Shown here one piece after another: positions 23,641 to 33,067 of a DNA stretch of 64,000 nucleotides. The notes below the pieces were generated by a model, which worked only from the letters and a program-made list of their open reading frames with translations, did no database searches and was not told where the DNA came from. Origin of the DNA: Whalleya microplaca (lineage: Eukaryota > Ascomycota > Sordariomycetes > Xylariales > Xylariaceae); assembly GCA_022497155.1 (NCBI GenBank), contig MU385722.1:1-64000 (forward strand). Reading direction: 5' to 3'. Within the stretch, counting starts at the first letter, position 1; every line of letters starts with the position of its first letter. A program made the position numbers and the translations under genes.

Positions 23641-24493
23641 CGTCAGAGCCTAGTTTGCTTAGCCAAGTAAATGCCTAGTAGTTAGGAGCCTATAACTGTA
23701 GAGCTTGGATGGCCCCACAAGTAGCAATTGAAAGTCAGGATTCGTTTATACACACACTTTAGTAAGACCGAGCTCTTTCTACGGTTTGGGTAGGGCCAGA
23801 GGGCTACTTCATCTTAAGAATCTAGAGAAACGCTGCGAGTAGATGTACAATGGACATAATGATCTTGCTAGCCGCTTTAGCAATGGGGTTCACAGTTATT
23901 AAGTTATTGGTCAATGTATAAGTACAAGGCAGACTGTCGCCTCATTAATTGCCCTACGACCTGCTGGAGGCTCCAATCTCAGGAGTATACTCCGCCCGCC
24001 GTTGCATCGTCCATATTCTAGCGTTGACGGGCTGATACGGTGGCTGATTAGGCAGATCAAGATATGGTGGTATGCTGATGAGCACGCTAGCGAATTTTGC
24101 AAGGCAGTATGGTCCAATGGTTCGTAATCATGCAGCATAAGGGCAGCGTCGCCTGAGACCTACCAACCTACCTACATCAATGCTTGGCTCAGAGTAATAG
24201 GTAATATCAAGCGGCCCTAACTATATATAGTCAAACTAGTGAAGATCCCGATCATCACCTACATATATTGGCTTTAGACACTGCTTTCTCTTACGAATAC
24301 TGACTGTTTGAGATTTAAGAGAGATAGTTTCCAGACTTTATTTCAACTTTTCTCTATTCAAAGTTCAGGAGTTCTAGTATTGAACGCTAAGCATAGGAGT
24401 CATGACAAGACCGAATACTAAATTCGAAGCGGGCCCTTTATTTTCTGTATTTGTCATACATAGGTATGGTATATACTGAGCTTAAGGACATAT
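23641..24493. other. PKS upstream region
   Basis: This interval lies between the PKS 5' end and the 3' end of the SDR, both on the minus strand. It should contain the PKS promoter and possibly an unrecognised first exon. A 75-residue open frame (24,138-23,911, complement) has no motif and is not called. Confidence 0.45.
24221..24230 (-). promoter_or_regulatory. Candidate TATA box upstream of the PKS
   Basis: CTATATATAG sits about 580 bp upstream of the tentative PKS start, in otherwise GC-moderate sequence. It is nearly palindromic, so strand is inferred from context: no plus-strand gene follows within 1.8 kb. The distance is long and could mean an unannotated upstream exon or leader. Confidence 0.25.
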
Positions 24494-25491
24494 CTATCTA
24501 TCACTACTTATACTCGCGCCACCATCAATTATGAAGGGACACCCAGTGACGAAGCTTGACCTTGGACTGCACAGAAAGACAATAGCATCAGCTACTTCTT
24601 CCGGTGCCCCCAAGCGTCCCATCGGCACCGAAGGCACCATCATCGCATCACTTCCAGGGATATCCTGTCTGACCTGTCTTGTCATGCCTGATTCCACCCA
24701 AGTTGGACAGACGCAGTTCACTCGAATACCATGTTTCACACTGTCAATAGCTAGAAGTGTATTAGCTAGCAATCTTCATCATTTTGCTTTCAAAAGTCCT
24801 CACCAGCACTCTTTGTGAAGCCAAGCACCGCATGTTTTGACGTCGTGTACTGCATCAGATAAGGCGTTGCTCCCAGCGATAATACAGACCCCATAGTAAC
24901 CACTGCCCCCCGAGTAGTACCTCTTTCTGGTGACTCGGAATAGTTTGGTCTAAGTTCTTGTGTTTTCATAATCGCCAACACCGCGCGGACTACAAAGAAT
25001 GTTCCAGTGACATTGACGTTTTGTAGACGGATGAATTCTGCAACATCGGCATCACTTGTTTCGCGAGCATTCTTCACTGCAACCTGGGAGAGATAATAGG
25101 TCAGCTAAAACGGAAAATAGCTAGCATTAGAAAATGATCTCAACTTACGCCAGCACATGTTGTGCAGTAATCAATACGCCCGAAGGAACGGACCATTTGC
25201 TTCACAGCAGAGTCAACAGATTCTTCATTAGTGATGTCAACGTGAACGGCTTCCGCGCGAAAGTTTGGGTTTGTTGCCACGGCCTTAGCATCAGCAGCAA
25301 CATTCCGAGCGGCTTCGATATCAATATCCGCAACTAAAACCCCTAGACTACCTTCCTTTGCAAAAGCCAAAGACGTAGCTCGACCGATGCCACCTCCTAA
25401 TATGTAAGTAAGCTGACGGTTTCTCTAGATAAGAGCACCTTGGGGACAACATACCTCCGCCAAAAACTATAGCATTTCCAACGATATCCAT
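24494..25491 (-). CDS. Short-chain dehydrogenase/reductase
   Basis: Four exons (complement 25491-25455, 25396-25149, 25083-24804, 24750-24494) give 273 residues with consistent phases (1, 0, 1). It is a classical NAD(P)-dependent SDR. The Gly-rich cofactor loop VFGGGGGIGRA spans the first intron. DITNEESVDSAV and the NNAG-equivalent TTCAGV follow. The catalytic Ser161 is in VTMGSVLS, and Tyr174 and Lys178 are in YTTSK. The C-terminus FVTGCPFIIDGG is typical of this family. All catalytic residues are intact. It lies on the same strand just upstream of the PKS, so a tailoring oxidation or reduction of the polyketide is a reasonable inference; the substrate cannot be read from sequence. Confidence 0.9.
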
Positions 25492-26058
25492 ACTTCGAGG
25501 ATGATTGAGCTAGATAGTAGAGAACATTGTAGAGTTGAGCTGAAGGATAGCTTTCAGACTTAGTACTTGATTGTTGTAAAAAGCGTTAACTCTTCCTAGA
25601 CCACGATGCAGGGATGTGTGGAGGGGTATGCAAGAACTTGCAGAATGTAACACAGCATGTCATTGGAAGTGGTTGGGTAACAACAAATGAAAAATACCAT
25701 GCGTATGTTCCTTATTTTAGCGTTTTCTCATATGGTTATTTTTATCGGTTGGGTGACATTCATGCGGCCGCCCCTAAACTACCTTCAGCTCAGATGTAAG
25801 CATTAGTGGAGCAGATGGGAGGGAATCAGCTGTCTTATAAGGCAGAGTCAAACAGAGTAGGCAATATTATATAGACCTGTATGCGGCACAATAATCTGCC
25901 AAGTCAACTCAATTGATCCAAGATTGTGACTGACACGAGCAAACCTTTATAGGAGCACTCGACGCACTGGCTGAGTTATCCTGTAAATCGAGGATGCTCC
26001 CTGTCTTGTTAAGATCTCAACTCGCGATTTATACTATTTAGCTATCGACAAGACCGAA
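25492..26058. other. Divergent promoter between SDR and rhodopsin-domain gene
   Basis: This 567-bp interval separates two divergent starts and so could co-regulate them. No clear transcription-factor palindrome was recognised. The last ~30 bp before the plus-strand ATG read ATACTATTTAGCTATCG. Confidence 0.5.
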
Positions 26059-27448
26059 ATGACCGATCTAACAGCTCTTACACCCGATCAGCTTGCTATT
26101 GCTTTAGATGGACCGGCTCTTCAACCTCCTGATGGCGTTATTCCCAACTTTGTCAACCCATCAAATCGAAATGGACTGGCGCACGCAACACTCGCCTTGT
26201 GTTTATCGTTTGCCACGGTCTTCTTCCTCATGCGCTTGTATATCCGATTTATCTACATGAAGAAGCATTACCTTGAAGACTGTCAGATCACTGCCCCGGC
26301 AATTTTGCTGCTTGATAAAGTGCTGACCTTTCTCCAGATCTACTGATTGCAGCATATGTATGTCATCTGTAAAATCGATATGTTTCTTTCCGAATTGAAT
26401 TAACTCATATATTAGGGCCTTTTCGTGGGGTTCATCTCTCGTGGCTACTTCCAACTTGGCTTTACGGGTTTCTACGTTCACCAGTGGGATATTCGCTTGA
26501 GAGATTTCTTCACACTCCTACATGTAAGTGAAGTTTCCCTGCCGATGAAAGCTACGGAGGACCTCCACTGAACGTCAATAGCTTTACCTGGTTTCAAATT
26601 CTCTTCATTTGATGGCTGTAGGGCTCCTCAAGGTTGCCATCCTGTTGGATTGGATTCGCATCTTCGTTCCGGTGGGTACCCGCAATGCCTTCTTCTGGAC
26701 TTGCCACGTCGTCATGTGGGTGAACATTCTATGGCATATTGCGGCTGTCATTACGGTCAATCTCGCGTGTTTTCCCTACAATGCGATATGGGAACTCACC
26801 ATCCCTGGCAAATGTATCGACAAGAAGACACTTGATGTCACCGCAGCGATCATGGCTATGGTAACAGATGTGACGATTCTGCTCCTCCCACATAGGGTCA
26901 TATGGAAACTACACATGAACACAAAGAAGAAACTTGGTGTTTCTGCCATATTCGGATTGGGGATCTTTGGTTGCGTCTGTGCAGCCATCCGTGTGCCGAC
27001 AGTCGTCAGCTTCTACGATTCACCAGATGTAGTTTATAACTACTCCTCCGTGGCGTTCTGGGCTGCTGCTGAGTTCACCACCGGCATGCTTATTCTAGGT
27101 GCGCCATCGACACCGAAGCTTGTCAGACACCTTCGAGAATCTCCGGTATTTACGTCATTGAAATCATGGACGGGTTCGCGCGCTCGCACCAACAGGACCT
27201 CCTATCCCCATGGAGGCGTTACAATGTCAGCAAAACCTAGCGTGTACCAAAAGATCGACAGCCACAGTGCATTGCCTCTAGCCAAGCTGAGAGATCCCAG
27301 CTCAGATCAGCAGCACGCCGAGAGCCTTGTTCACGGCGATAGAGATATCGTTCGCACCACGCACTTCACAGCTACGGAAAACCACGAGTTCAATTTTGCC
27401 GATGACGGATACATACGCCACCATCCATGGGCCGAGAAACGTTACTAG
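26059..27448 (+). CDS. Fungal rhodopsin-domain (Pth11-like) integral membrane protein
   Basis: Exons 26059-26281, 26338-26357, 26416-26523 and 26582-27448 give 405 residues; the second exon is only 20 nt. Joining gives the family path RFIYMKKHYLEDYLLIAAY, then GFYVHQWDIRLRDF, LLKVAILLDWIRIFVP, WELTIPGKCIDKK and DVTILLLPHRVIWKLHM. Around seven membrane helices are expected between residues ~45 and ~300, followed by a ~110-residue hydrophilic, presumably cytoplasmic tail. This family is widespread in fungi as seven-helix receptor-like proteins, and members often sit in or beside secondary-metabolite clusters. Ligand and signalling partner are unknown. It is divergent from the SDR and may share its promoter. 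Confidence 0.87.
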
Positions 27449-28074
27449 TATCACGATGATAGTATGAGAACAAGTTTGTGTATATGCATTTTGTGTAATG
27501 TAAGGGATAGTACATGAACCGGGCCAAGTTCATCTAGGTAATAAGCCATCGCAATACAAGGGTTAGAGGTGCATCAAATCCCATTTCAACCCCCTCGGAT
27601 GTGTCAAGTTACTAATCCGGATGCCTTCCAGTTTCCTTTGGGTCTCCTCCCAACCCTCCAAAGTCGTCGATAAGAGCCGCCAATAGCGGAGCGTGAAGCG
27701 CTTCGAAGAGCATGGGTTTTTGATGTCAGCTCAATTAGTTGCCCAATCCTACCCAAATCACCTCACAAGACCTCGCCAAGCACATTTGCTGCATCTGGGA
27801 GCCAATGCAACGTCTCGTCCCGAGACACCATTTTCACCGATCGGCCGAATTTGATCCTAAACTCATCAATCAAAATATTGTCAGTACTACGTTGGACCTT
27901 CAGAGACCGACTGAAGATCAGCTAGATTCGGTGTCCATGGATGCGCTAGGCTGATATACGAATCAGACAATACATGTACTGCAATACATATCTGTATTGT
28001 CCCAGCAGCCTGGCGCGACGGCAGGCATTTGCGACGATAAGCGCTAAAATGCCTGTCACGGCGGGACCATACTG
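27449..28074. other. Gene-free interval
   Basis: This is the 3' flank of the receptor-like gene. A 71-residue frame at 27,739-27,954 opens with TTG, not ATG, and has no motif. No other feature was seen before the MITE-like element. Confidence 0.45.
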
Positions 28075-28084
28075 GAGGATCTCC

Positions 28085-28580
28085 GGCCCACCTAGAATTC
28101 CCTCCCCTATTTCCTAAACTTCCCTCCTATCCACTTAGGACAGGGCTGTCATACGCTGACATAGATGCCCAGCCAGACTAGTACGGAGATTAATGTCGGG
28201 TAGTGTCGATCCGTATAAATCTAATATACCGAGTATGTAGTTGTTGTATATCCCATCTTCAATTACAATTGTAATTATAACCTTTTCCAACACTTTTATT
28301 ACGCGACCTTAAAGCTATTCACAACTACCTATCTCCAGTCAGTAATAACCCTATCTGATCCCTATATCGAAATAAAACGAACTGCCTTTAAGCCTACGCT
28401 ACCTAATTAAACGCCTTATATATATATAAATAATATACAAGTGACAAAAACTACGCGTCAAATGCCTCCAGCGCGTATATGTATACCTAAGGTGAATTGA
28501 CATCTTATCTACATACTAATCTTATGTTAAGTGGAGGGGAGGGAAGTTTAGGAAAAAAGGGAGGGAATTCTAGGTGGGTC
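28085..28580. mobile_element. MITE-like element A with ~52-bp terminal inverted repeats and a 10-bp target duplication
   Basis: The left end (28,085-28,136) begins GGCCCACCTAGAATTCCCTC. The reverse complement of the right end (28,529-28,580) begins GACCCACCTAGAATTCCCTC. The two arms match over about 52 bp with a handful of substitutions. The element is flanked by direct repeats of GAGGATCTCC (28,075-28,084 and 28,581-28,590). Length is 496 bp with no open reading frame for a transposase. Long TIRs and a 9-11 bp duplication are typical of Mutator-like elements, so I infer a non-autonomous MULE derivative. Confidence 0.85.
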
Positions 28581-28709
28581 GAGGATCTCCATGCCGTCAT
28601 CCATGATATTACTCAGCCTGTGCCGCCTGGCCGCCTCATGATCAGCGCCATCACAGGCATGTGGAAAAATTGATGCCACAGAAGCGCCCTTGCAGCTGCC
28701 TTGCAAAAG

Positions 28710-29210
28710 CGACGTGGTTAAAAGCACGGTGAAATTGGTTAAAACCACGGTGGTCGATGCTTAGACTAGTTACCAAGCGCCGCAATACTTTTGACTAGTA
28801 AACGGATGTACCTTTTCTATTGGAAGTCCCCAATTGGCAATTGTAACACTTGCTGCTCTTTGCTTGAGGGTATTACTTACTATACCTAAATCCACTGACT
28901 CTTATACTAAAGATGATTTCGATATCTCTGAACCTTTTGAGAGTTAGATTGGATGAGATTAGATAAGCATAAGCGAACGTGCGCGCTTGAATTTTGTTAC
29001 AATTTTGAAGGAACCGGAGCTTCTTATTACCTTGCTACTGTCAGTAAGATCGGCTGTACTTGGAATGGCTGTGAGAATTAGCAATAGTACCTCCATTGGT
29101 TAGAAAAAATGTATCGCGGCGTAAGTATATCCACTATCTTACTATCCTTAGATTTTAAAGCTTAGACCACCGTAGTTTCAACCAATTTCACCATGCTTTT
29201 AACCACGTCG
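28710..29210. mobile_element. MITE-like element B with ~52-bp terminal inverted repeats and an 8-bp target duplication
   Basis: The left arm (28,710-28,761) begins CGACGTGGTTAAAAGCACGG. The reverse complement of the right arm (29,159-29,210) begins CGACGTGGTTAAAAGCATGG. Differences across ~45 bp are three transitions. Both sides are bordered by TGCAAAAG (28,702-28,709 and 29,211-29,218). The 501-bp element has no transposase frame. An 8-bp duplication suggests a hAT-type mobiliser, although TIRs this long are unusual for hAT. Confidence 0.85.
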
Positions 29211-29218
29211 TGCAAAAG

Positions 29219-30219
29219 TGATCTCGATACGATATACATTACAGATCGAGATCCCGTATGTATTTAGGTTCTGACCATACTTTCAATCATATCCCGCACA
29301 CAAATTGTAATCAAATAGCTTTAAATGAAATGTACTTTTCTATTGCGGTTGCTTTTGTGGTACTTGGTTTAGCAGTATTCATCAAATGAGGGGAAAGTCT
29401 CGAATCGAAGCCTACCTAGTATAGTATTCGGCCCAGAATAGGGGAACAGGAGGGTAGGTAACCATCGGCTAATGCATTGTACTTGAATACACTAGCCTTA
29501 CAGGAGTTGGTTTAGGCTCCCGTCTCACCCGTCTGCAATCTATCTGTGCTGCTAATGGATATGAAATATGCACAGCAACGTCGGGCAACCATTACGGTTT
29601 CAGCAGTGAGCGGCTTTCCCGTTATGATGAAATTCGAAGTGCAAATTTGCTTTAGTAATAATGCTACCCGGCCACCTGGCATGTGTGCAGCCATCGGTAA
29701 CCGTAAAAGACCAAGGCTATTGGGGGCGATGCAGTAAGATTAGAAGTGGATGAAAGCGTGAAGCCGCCGCATCAGGGCCAATAGACTTCCACACTTCTAA
29801 TAAATCTCTTAATACTATACGTCCTGGATCTATGTAATATTTTATTGGGTTACTTTACAATTTCTCGTTAGCAAAGAGATATTTGTAGTTCTTCAAATTA
29901 AGCTCAGCCAAGTCTTCTGCGCCGCAGTCTGACGTTTCGTAGTAAGTAGACTTGATAATTTATGAATGTTAAAGAGTTTATCACTCGAACAATCTTGGAC
30001 TATTTCACGCTGATGCCATGTTGTGCCCATATATTTTAAGCACCTGGCGTTGTGTAATCTCTGCCGCCCTCGCATCTGAATCGTCATTAGCTACCCGAAG
30101 GCTGTTCGCCATCGCGTTGCCAGCAATTCAAGCATCTTCCAGGATCATACCAATACCCGTTTCCGGGTCCCAATTGAGCATGTCTCCGCCTACCATTTCT
30201 TATACGATCTGTATCTTTT
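29219..30219. other. Gene-free interval
   Basis: Only short frames without motifs were seen. The last ~300 bp may contain the ruined N-terminal part of the thioesterase remnant that follows, but no conserved string could be read. Confidence 0.4.
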
Positions 30220-30560
30220 CTGTTCTATCCTCGCCCTGGACTGAATGACTTCAATAGCACAGTGTACGGTGGATGCATCGCCGCAATGGTGGACGAAGCA
30301 ATGAGAGCCTTGGTTTTACAGAGCAATGTTGTTAACAGAGAATCCAAAGCGAATGGTTTGATTCGGCCGTGTGCCCAAGATTTCACGACAATGGGACACG
30401 CCACGGCGCACGTGGAAGTCAGTTATTCCAAGTCATTGCCCACCCCCAAGTCGTTGCCGTGACAGCATCCTTGGATCGAATTAAAGGAGGAAACTGTATA
30501 CCCAAGTTGTGTCGTGAAACGGAAAGGCGACGATGAATATGCAACTTGCCATGGTATGTG
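30220..30560 (+). pseudogene. Hotdog-fold thioesterase (4HBT type) remnant
   Basis: A plus-strand frame reads FYPRPGLNDFNSTVYGGCIA, then AMVDEAMRAL. The GGxxAxxxDE string is the active-site helix of fungal hotdog thioesterases. TAHVEVSYSKSLPTP follows, matching the family's long beta strand. At a run of five C residues near 30,440 the frame breaks: the neighbouring frame continues QVVAVTASLDRIKGG, and a second break leads to KRKGDDEYATCHG near 30,520-30,545. No upstream start was found. It is a decayed gene of a family that often accompanies PKS loci. One shift lies in a homopolymer and could be a sequencing error, but two independent shifts favour real decay. Confidence 0.65.
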
Positions 30561-31766
30561 AATATCGGCTGTAAGGGGGAAGTTGTGAAGTTGGCGAGCG
30601 GCAGAGCGGTAGCTTTGTCCCTTCGCCCAGTTTCGATTCGAGAATAATAGTTATGTGCGGAACACCGCGACGACATCTATGTATGATTGGGCTCGTATAT
30701 GCCTGGAGTAATTTTATGAGCTGAAAAGGGGCTCACCTAGTGAGCCACTCACTCAGTGTTGAACAGTTTCTGTAGTTGAGCGCCAGTATTGTTGAGAGAA
30801 AATGCTTTTCAGCCAAGCCACGAAGACGCTAGTTAGATGAATCAATGTCTTCCCGTTACCTCTATCTATGATAACTATTTATCAAGTACCCATACTTATT
30901 ATATATTTTAACAGCCATCTTATGCTACTATTATGAAATAGCATGAGCCAAGCCAGCAAACCAGTAACCCACTCTCTGCACTCTAAACAGTAACAGAAAA
31001 TAGCATCAAAATATCGAGGTTGCGTCTTAATACCGAATACTGGCTTATATAGTTGGGGGATTGGCTCCAGTAGGCCACCTCATACGTATCATCGCTTGAC
31101 CCAAGTGCCAAAAGATGTCATAGTCCAGGAGGCGCAGCGAACCGACTACTAGCAACCTTTAAGTATCTTAAATTATCTCGTCATACATGCTAACAGGGTA
31201 TAGCAGTCAAAATGCTAAGCACTTAGTTCAATTTTTTCTATGCATAAACCTGTGGTTATAGGTTGCATAGATGGAGGTAGGCAGAAAGAATGGTGAAGTA
31301 TTAAAGGAGTACTGAGAATGCACACACATGAAATTTCATGCAATACAACATGCCCCCGACTTTCCATACATCATAAGGTGAAAGTACGAGGTATAAATGC
31401 ACAAAGGACTAACTCAAAAATTATTCTTCGAAACATCCTTATACACACAAAGGAACTTTAACGCTATATTTCAGACTTTAGGGTACTCTTGATCCAACAA
31501 AGCTCTTGTTACCCGACTGTCTGGTATACAGCATAATGCTACATTATACAATTTAACAGTTTAGAAACTTTGGTCGCTGGTGTAAAACATTACTATAGAA
31601 TGTGAACATGATAGTTGTGTTAATATGCATATGCTCTATATAAAGTACTGAAGTCGTTTCCTAGCTATCAGGATAACCCCAAACTCAACCACACAACCTC
31701 TCAGATACGACCAATTAAACAGACCACGAAATTTCTATTCGATCGAACGCAGAAACAGTAATCGAT
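30561..31766. other. Gene-free interval
   Basis: AT-rich sequence with no supported gene. The last ~120 bp before the F-box gene contain CA/AC-rich stretches and a TATATAAAG at about 31,636-31,644, about 125 bp upstream of the ATG, a plausible core promoter. Confidence 0.4.
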
Positions 31767-32354
31767 ATGCTTTTCGACAAGTCTAATTCGTTCCTCTTCC
31801 AGCTCCCTCGTGAGATTTTTGATGAGATCGTTGAATATGTCGAAGATCCAAGGGATTTTCTCCGTCTAGCTAGTACCTCTAACGCGCTATGGAATATGCT
31901 GGAGACTGATTGGGGATGTGTCGCTAGAGATGCTGAAATGCTCCGCCGATGGATCGAGCAGGGTAGGAACCCACATAATTCGTATTACTCCATGCTGAAC
32001 TGGTGTTTGGACACACACCAAAGCATCGACGTCGTCCGCCGTATTGTCGAGGTTTATCTAGAGGTATACCCCGAGGCTATTCGGATGGGTATGAGTTGGG
32101 ATTTTATCAGCCTTGCCATTGGACGCGGCCATCGTGACATCGTTCAGATGTTGTACGATATCGGCCAGGGCCCGGACATTGAGCGAGTTAATGATCCCCT
32201 AGGATGGGCTATTCTGAGCAATCAGCTGGAGATAGTAGAGTGTCTGATCGACAACGGCATGGTAGCTACAGACGATGATATCGAGCTGGCTTCTTTAATG
32301 TTTGCTAATCTTAATCCTGCGATCCACGGTGCTCTACAGCGGAGTCGTAATTAA
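31767..32354 (+). CDS. Small F-box protein with ankyrin-like C-terminus
   Basis: A single exon of 195 residues with an ATG start. The N-terminus FLFQLPREIFDEIVEYVEDP continues into RDFLRLASTSNALWNMLE, matching the ~40-residue F-box that binds Skp1 in SCF ubiquitin ligases. The rest is helical; SLAIGRGHRDIVQMLYDIGQ and AILSNQLEIVECLIDNGM look like two weak ankyrin-type repeats. Such short F-box/ankyrin genes are numerous and variable in ascomycetes. The target is unknown. It stands alone between a decayed region and conserved genes. Confidence 0.7.
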   Translation: MLFDKSNSFLFQLPREIFDEIVEYVEDPRDFLRLASTSNALWNMLETDWGCVARDAEMLRRWIEQGRNPHNSYYSMLNWCLDTHQSIDVVRRIVEVYLEVYPEAIRMGMSWDFISLAIGRGHRDIVQMLYDIGQGPDIERVNDPLGWAILSNQLEIVECLIDNGMVATDDDIELASLMFANLNPAIHGALQRSRN

Positions 32355-33067
32355 TTCGAGCATACAAACTTCGTCGATGCCTGTTAGAGAGCATCACCTT
32401 GCTTGAAGCAGTGGAGATCACGATGAGATATAGTTAGTACTTGCTATTTCTCAATTGATTGAACGAACATGTTCAACCCCTCTGGAACACATCTCCACCA
32501 TGAGCTGCTCACTAGTCAGACGACGTACATGCATTATGAGCCAATAGATCGAATATCGATAGAAAATGAGAAGAATATTAGTAACTGTTGAGAAGATGCT
32601 CTCTGAGGTCCCATTATTCTTATATCCCCCCTTGTCTTTATGTATCAGAAAAGTAATAAAGAGATTGTTCGTTTGTCAGCTAATAAGCTCCCTGTTTAGC
32701 TGTTTATGTCCTTAATGTGTATGTGTGACTAAGCCAAATTCTTAACAAAGAATCGAACTGTTGACGATACGTTGCCCCCAAAACTCGTCGGCATAGGTAA
32801 AAGGGGCTTGTTAGTAGCCCACCACATCCAACCTCAAGGCTAGATCTTAGCCATTTTGTACCACCAACTTCAGTGAATGACTCACTATAGTACTTCGTAG
32901 GCCCATAAAGGCGCTGTTGAAATGGGATTAGGCGATACTTTCGATAAAACCTATGATTGCTTTAGGATCTCGAAACATGATAGTCGCGTGTGTGTACCAT
33001 AGTCACCCATAGAACTAAGTCGATCACGATGTGAAGTAGTTAAGAATGTTATCCGTTTGATTTAATA
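32355..33067. other. Gene-free interval
   Basis: This is a convergent 3' region between the F-box gene and the peroxin-like gene. No gene, repeat or RNA was recognised. Confidence 0.45.

Noticed and set aside
27739..27954. 71-residue frame
   Set aside because: Starts with TTG, has no motif and no conserved context.
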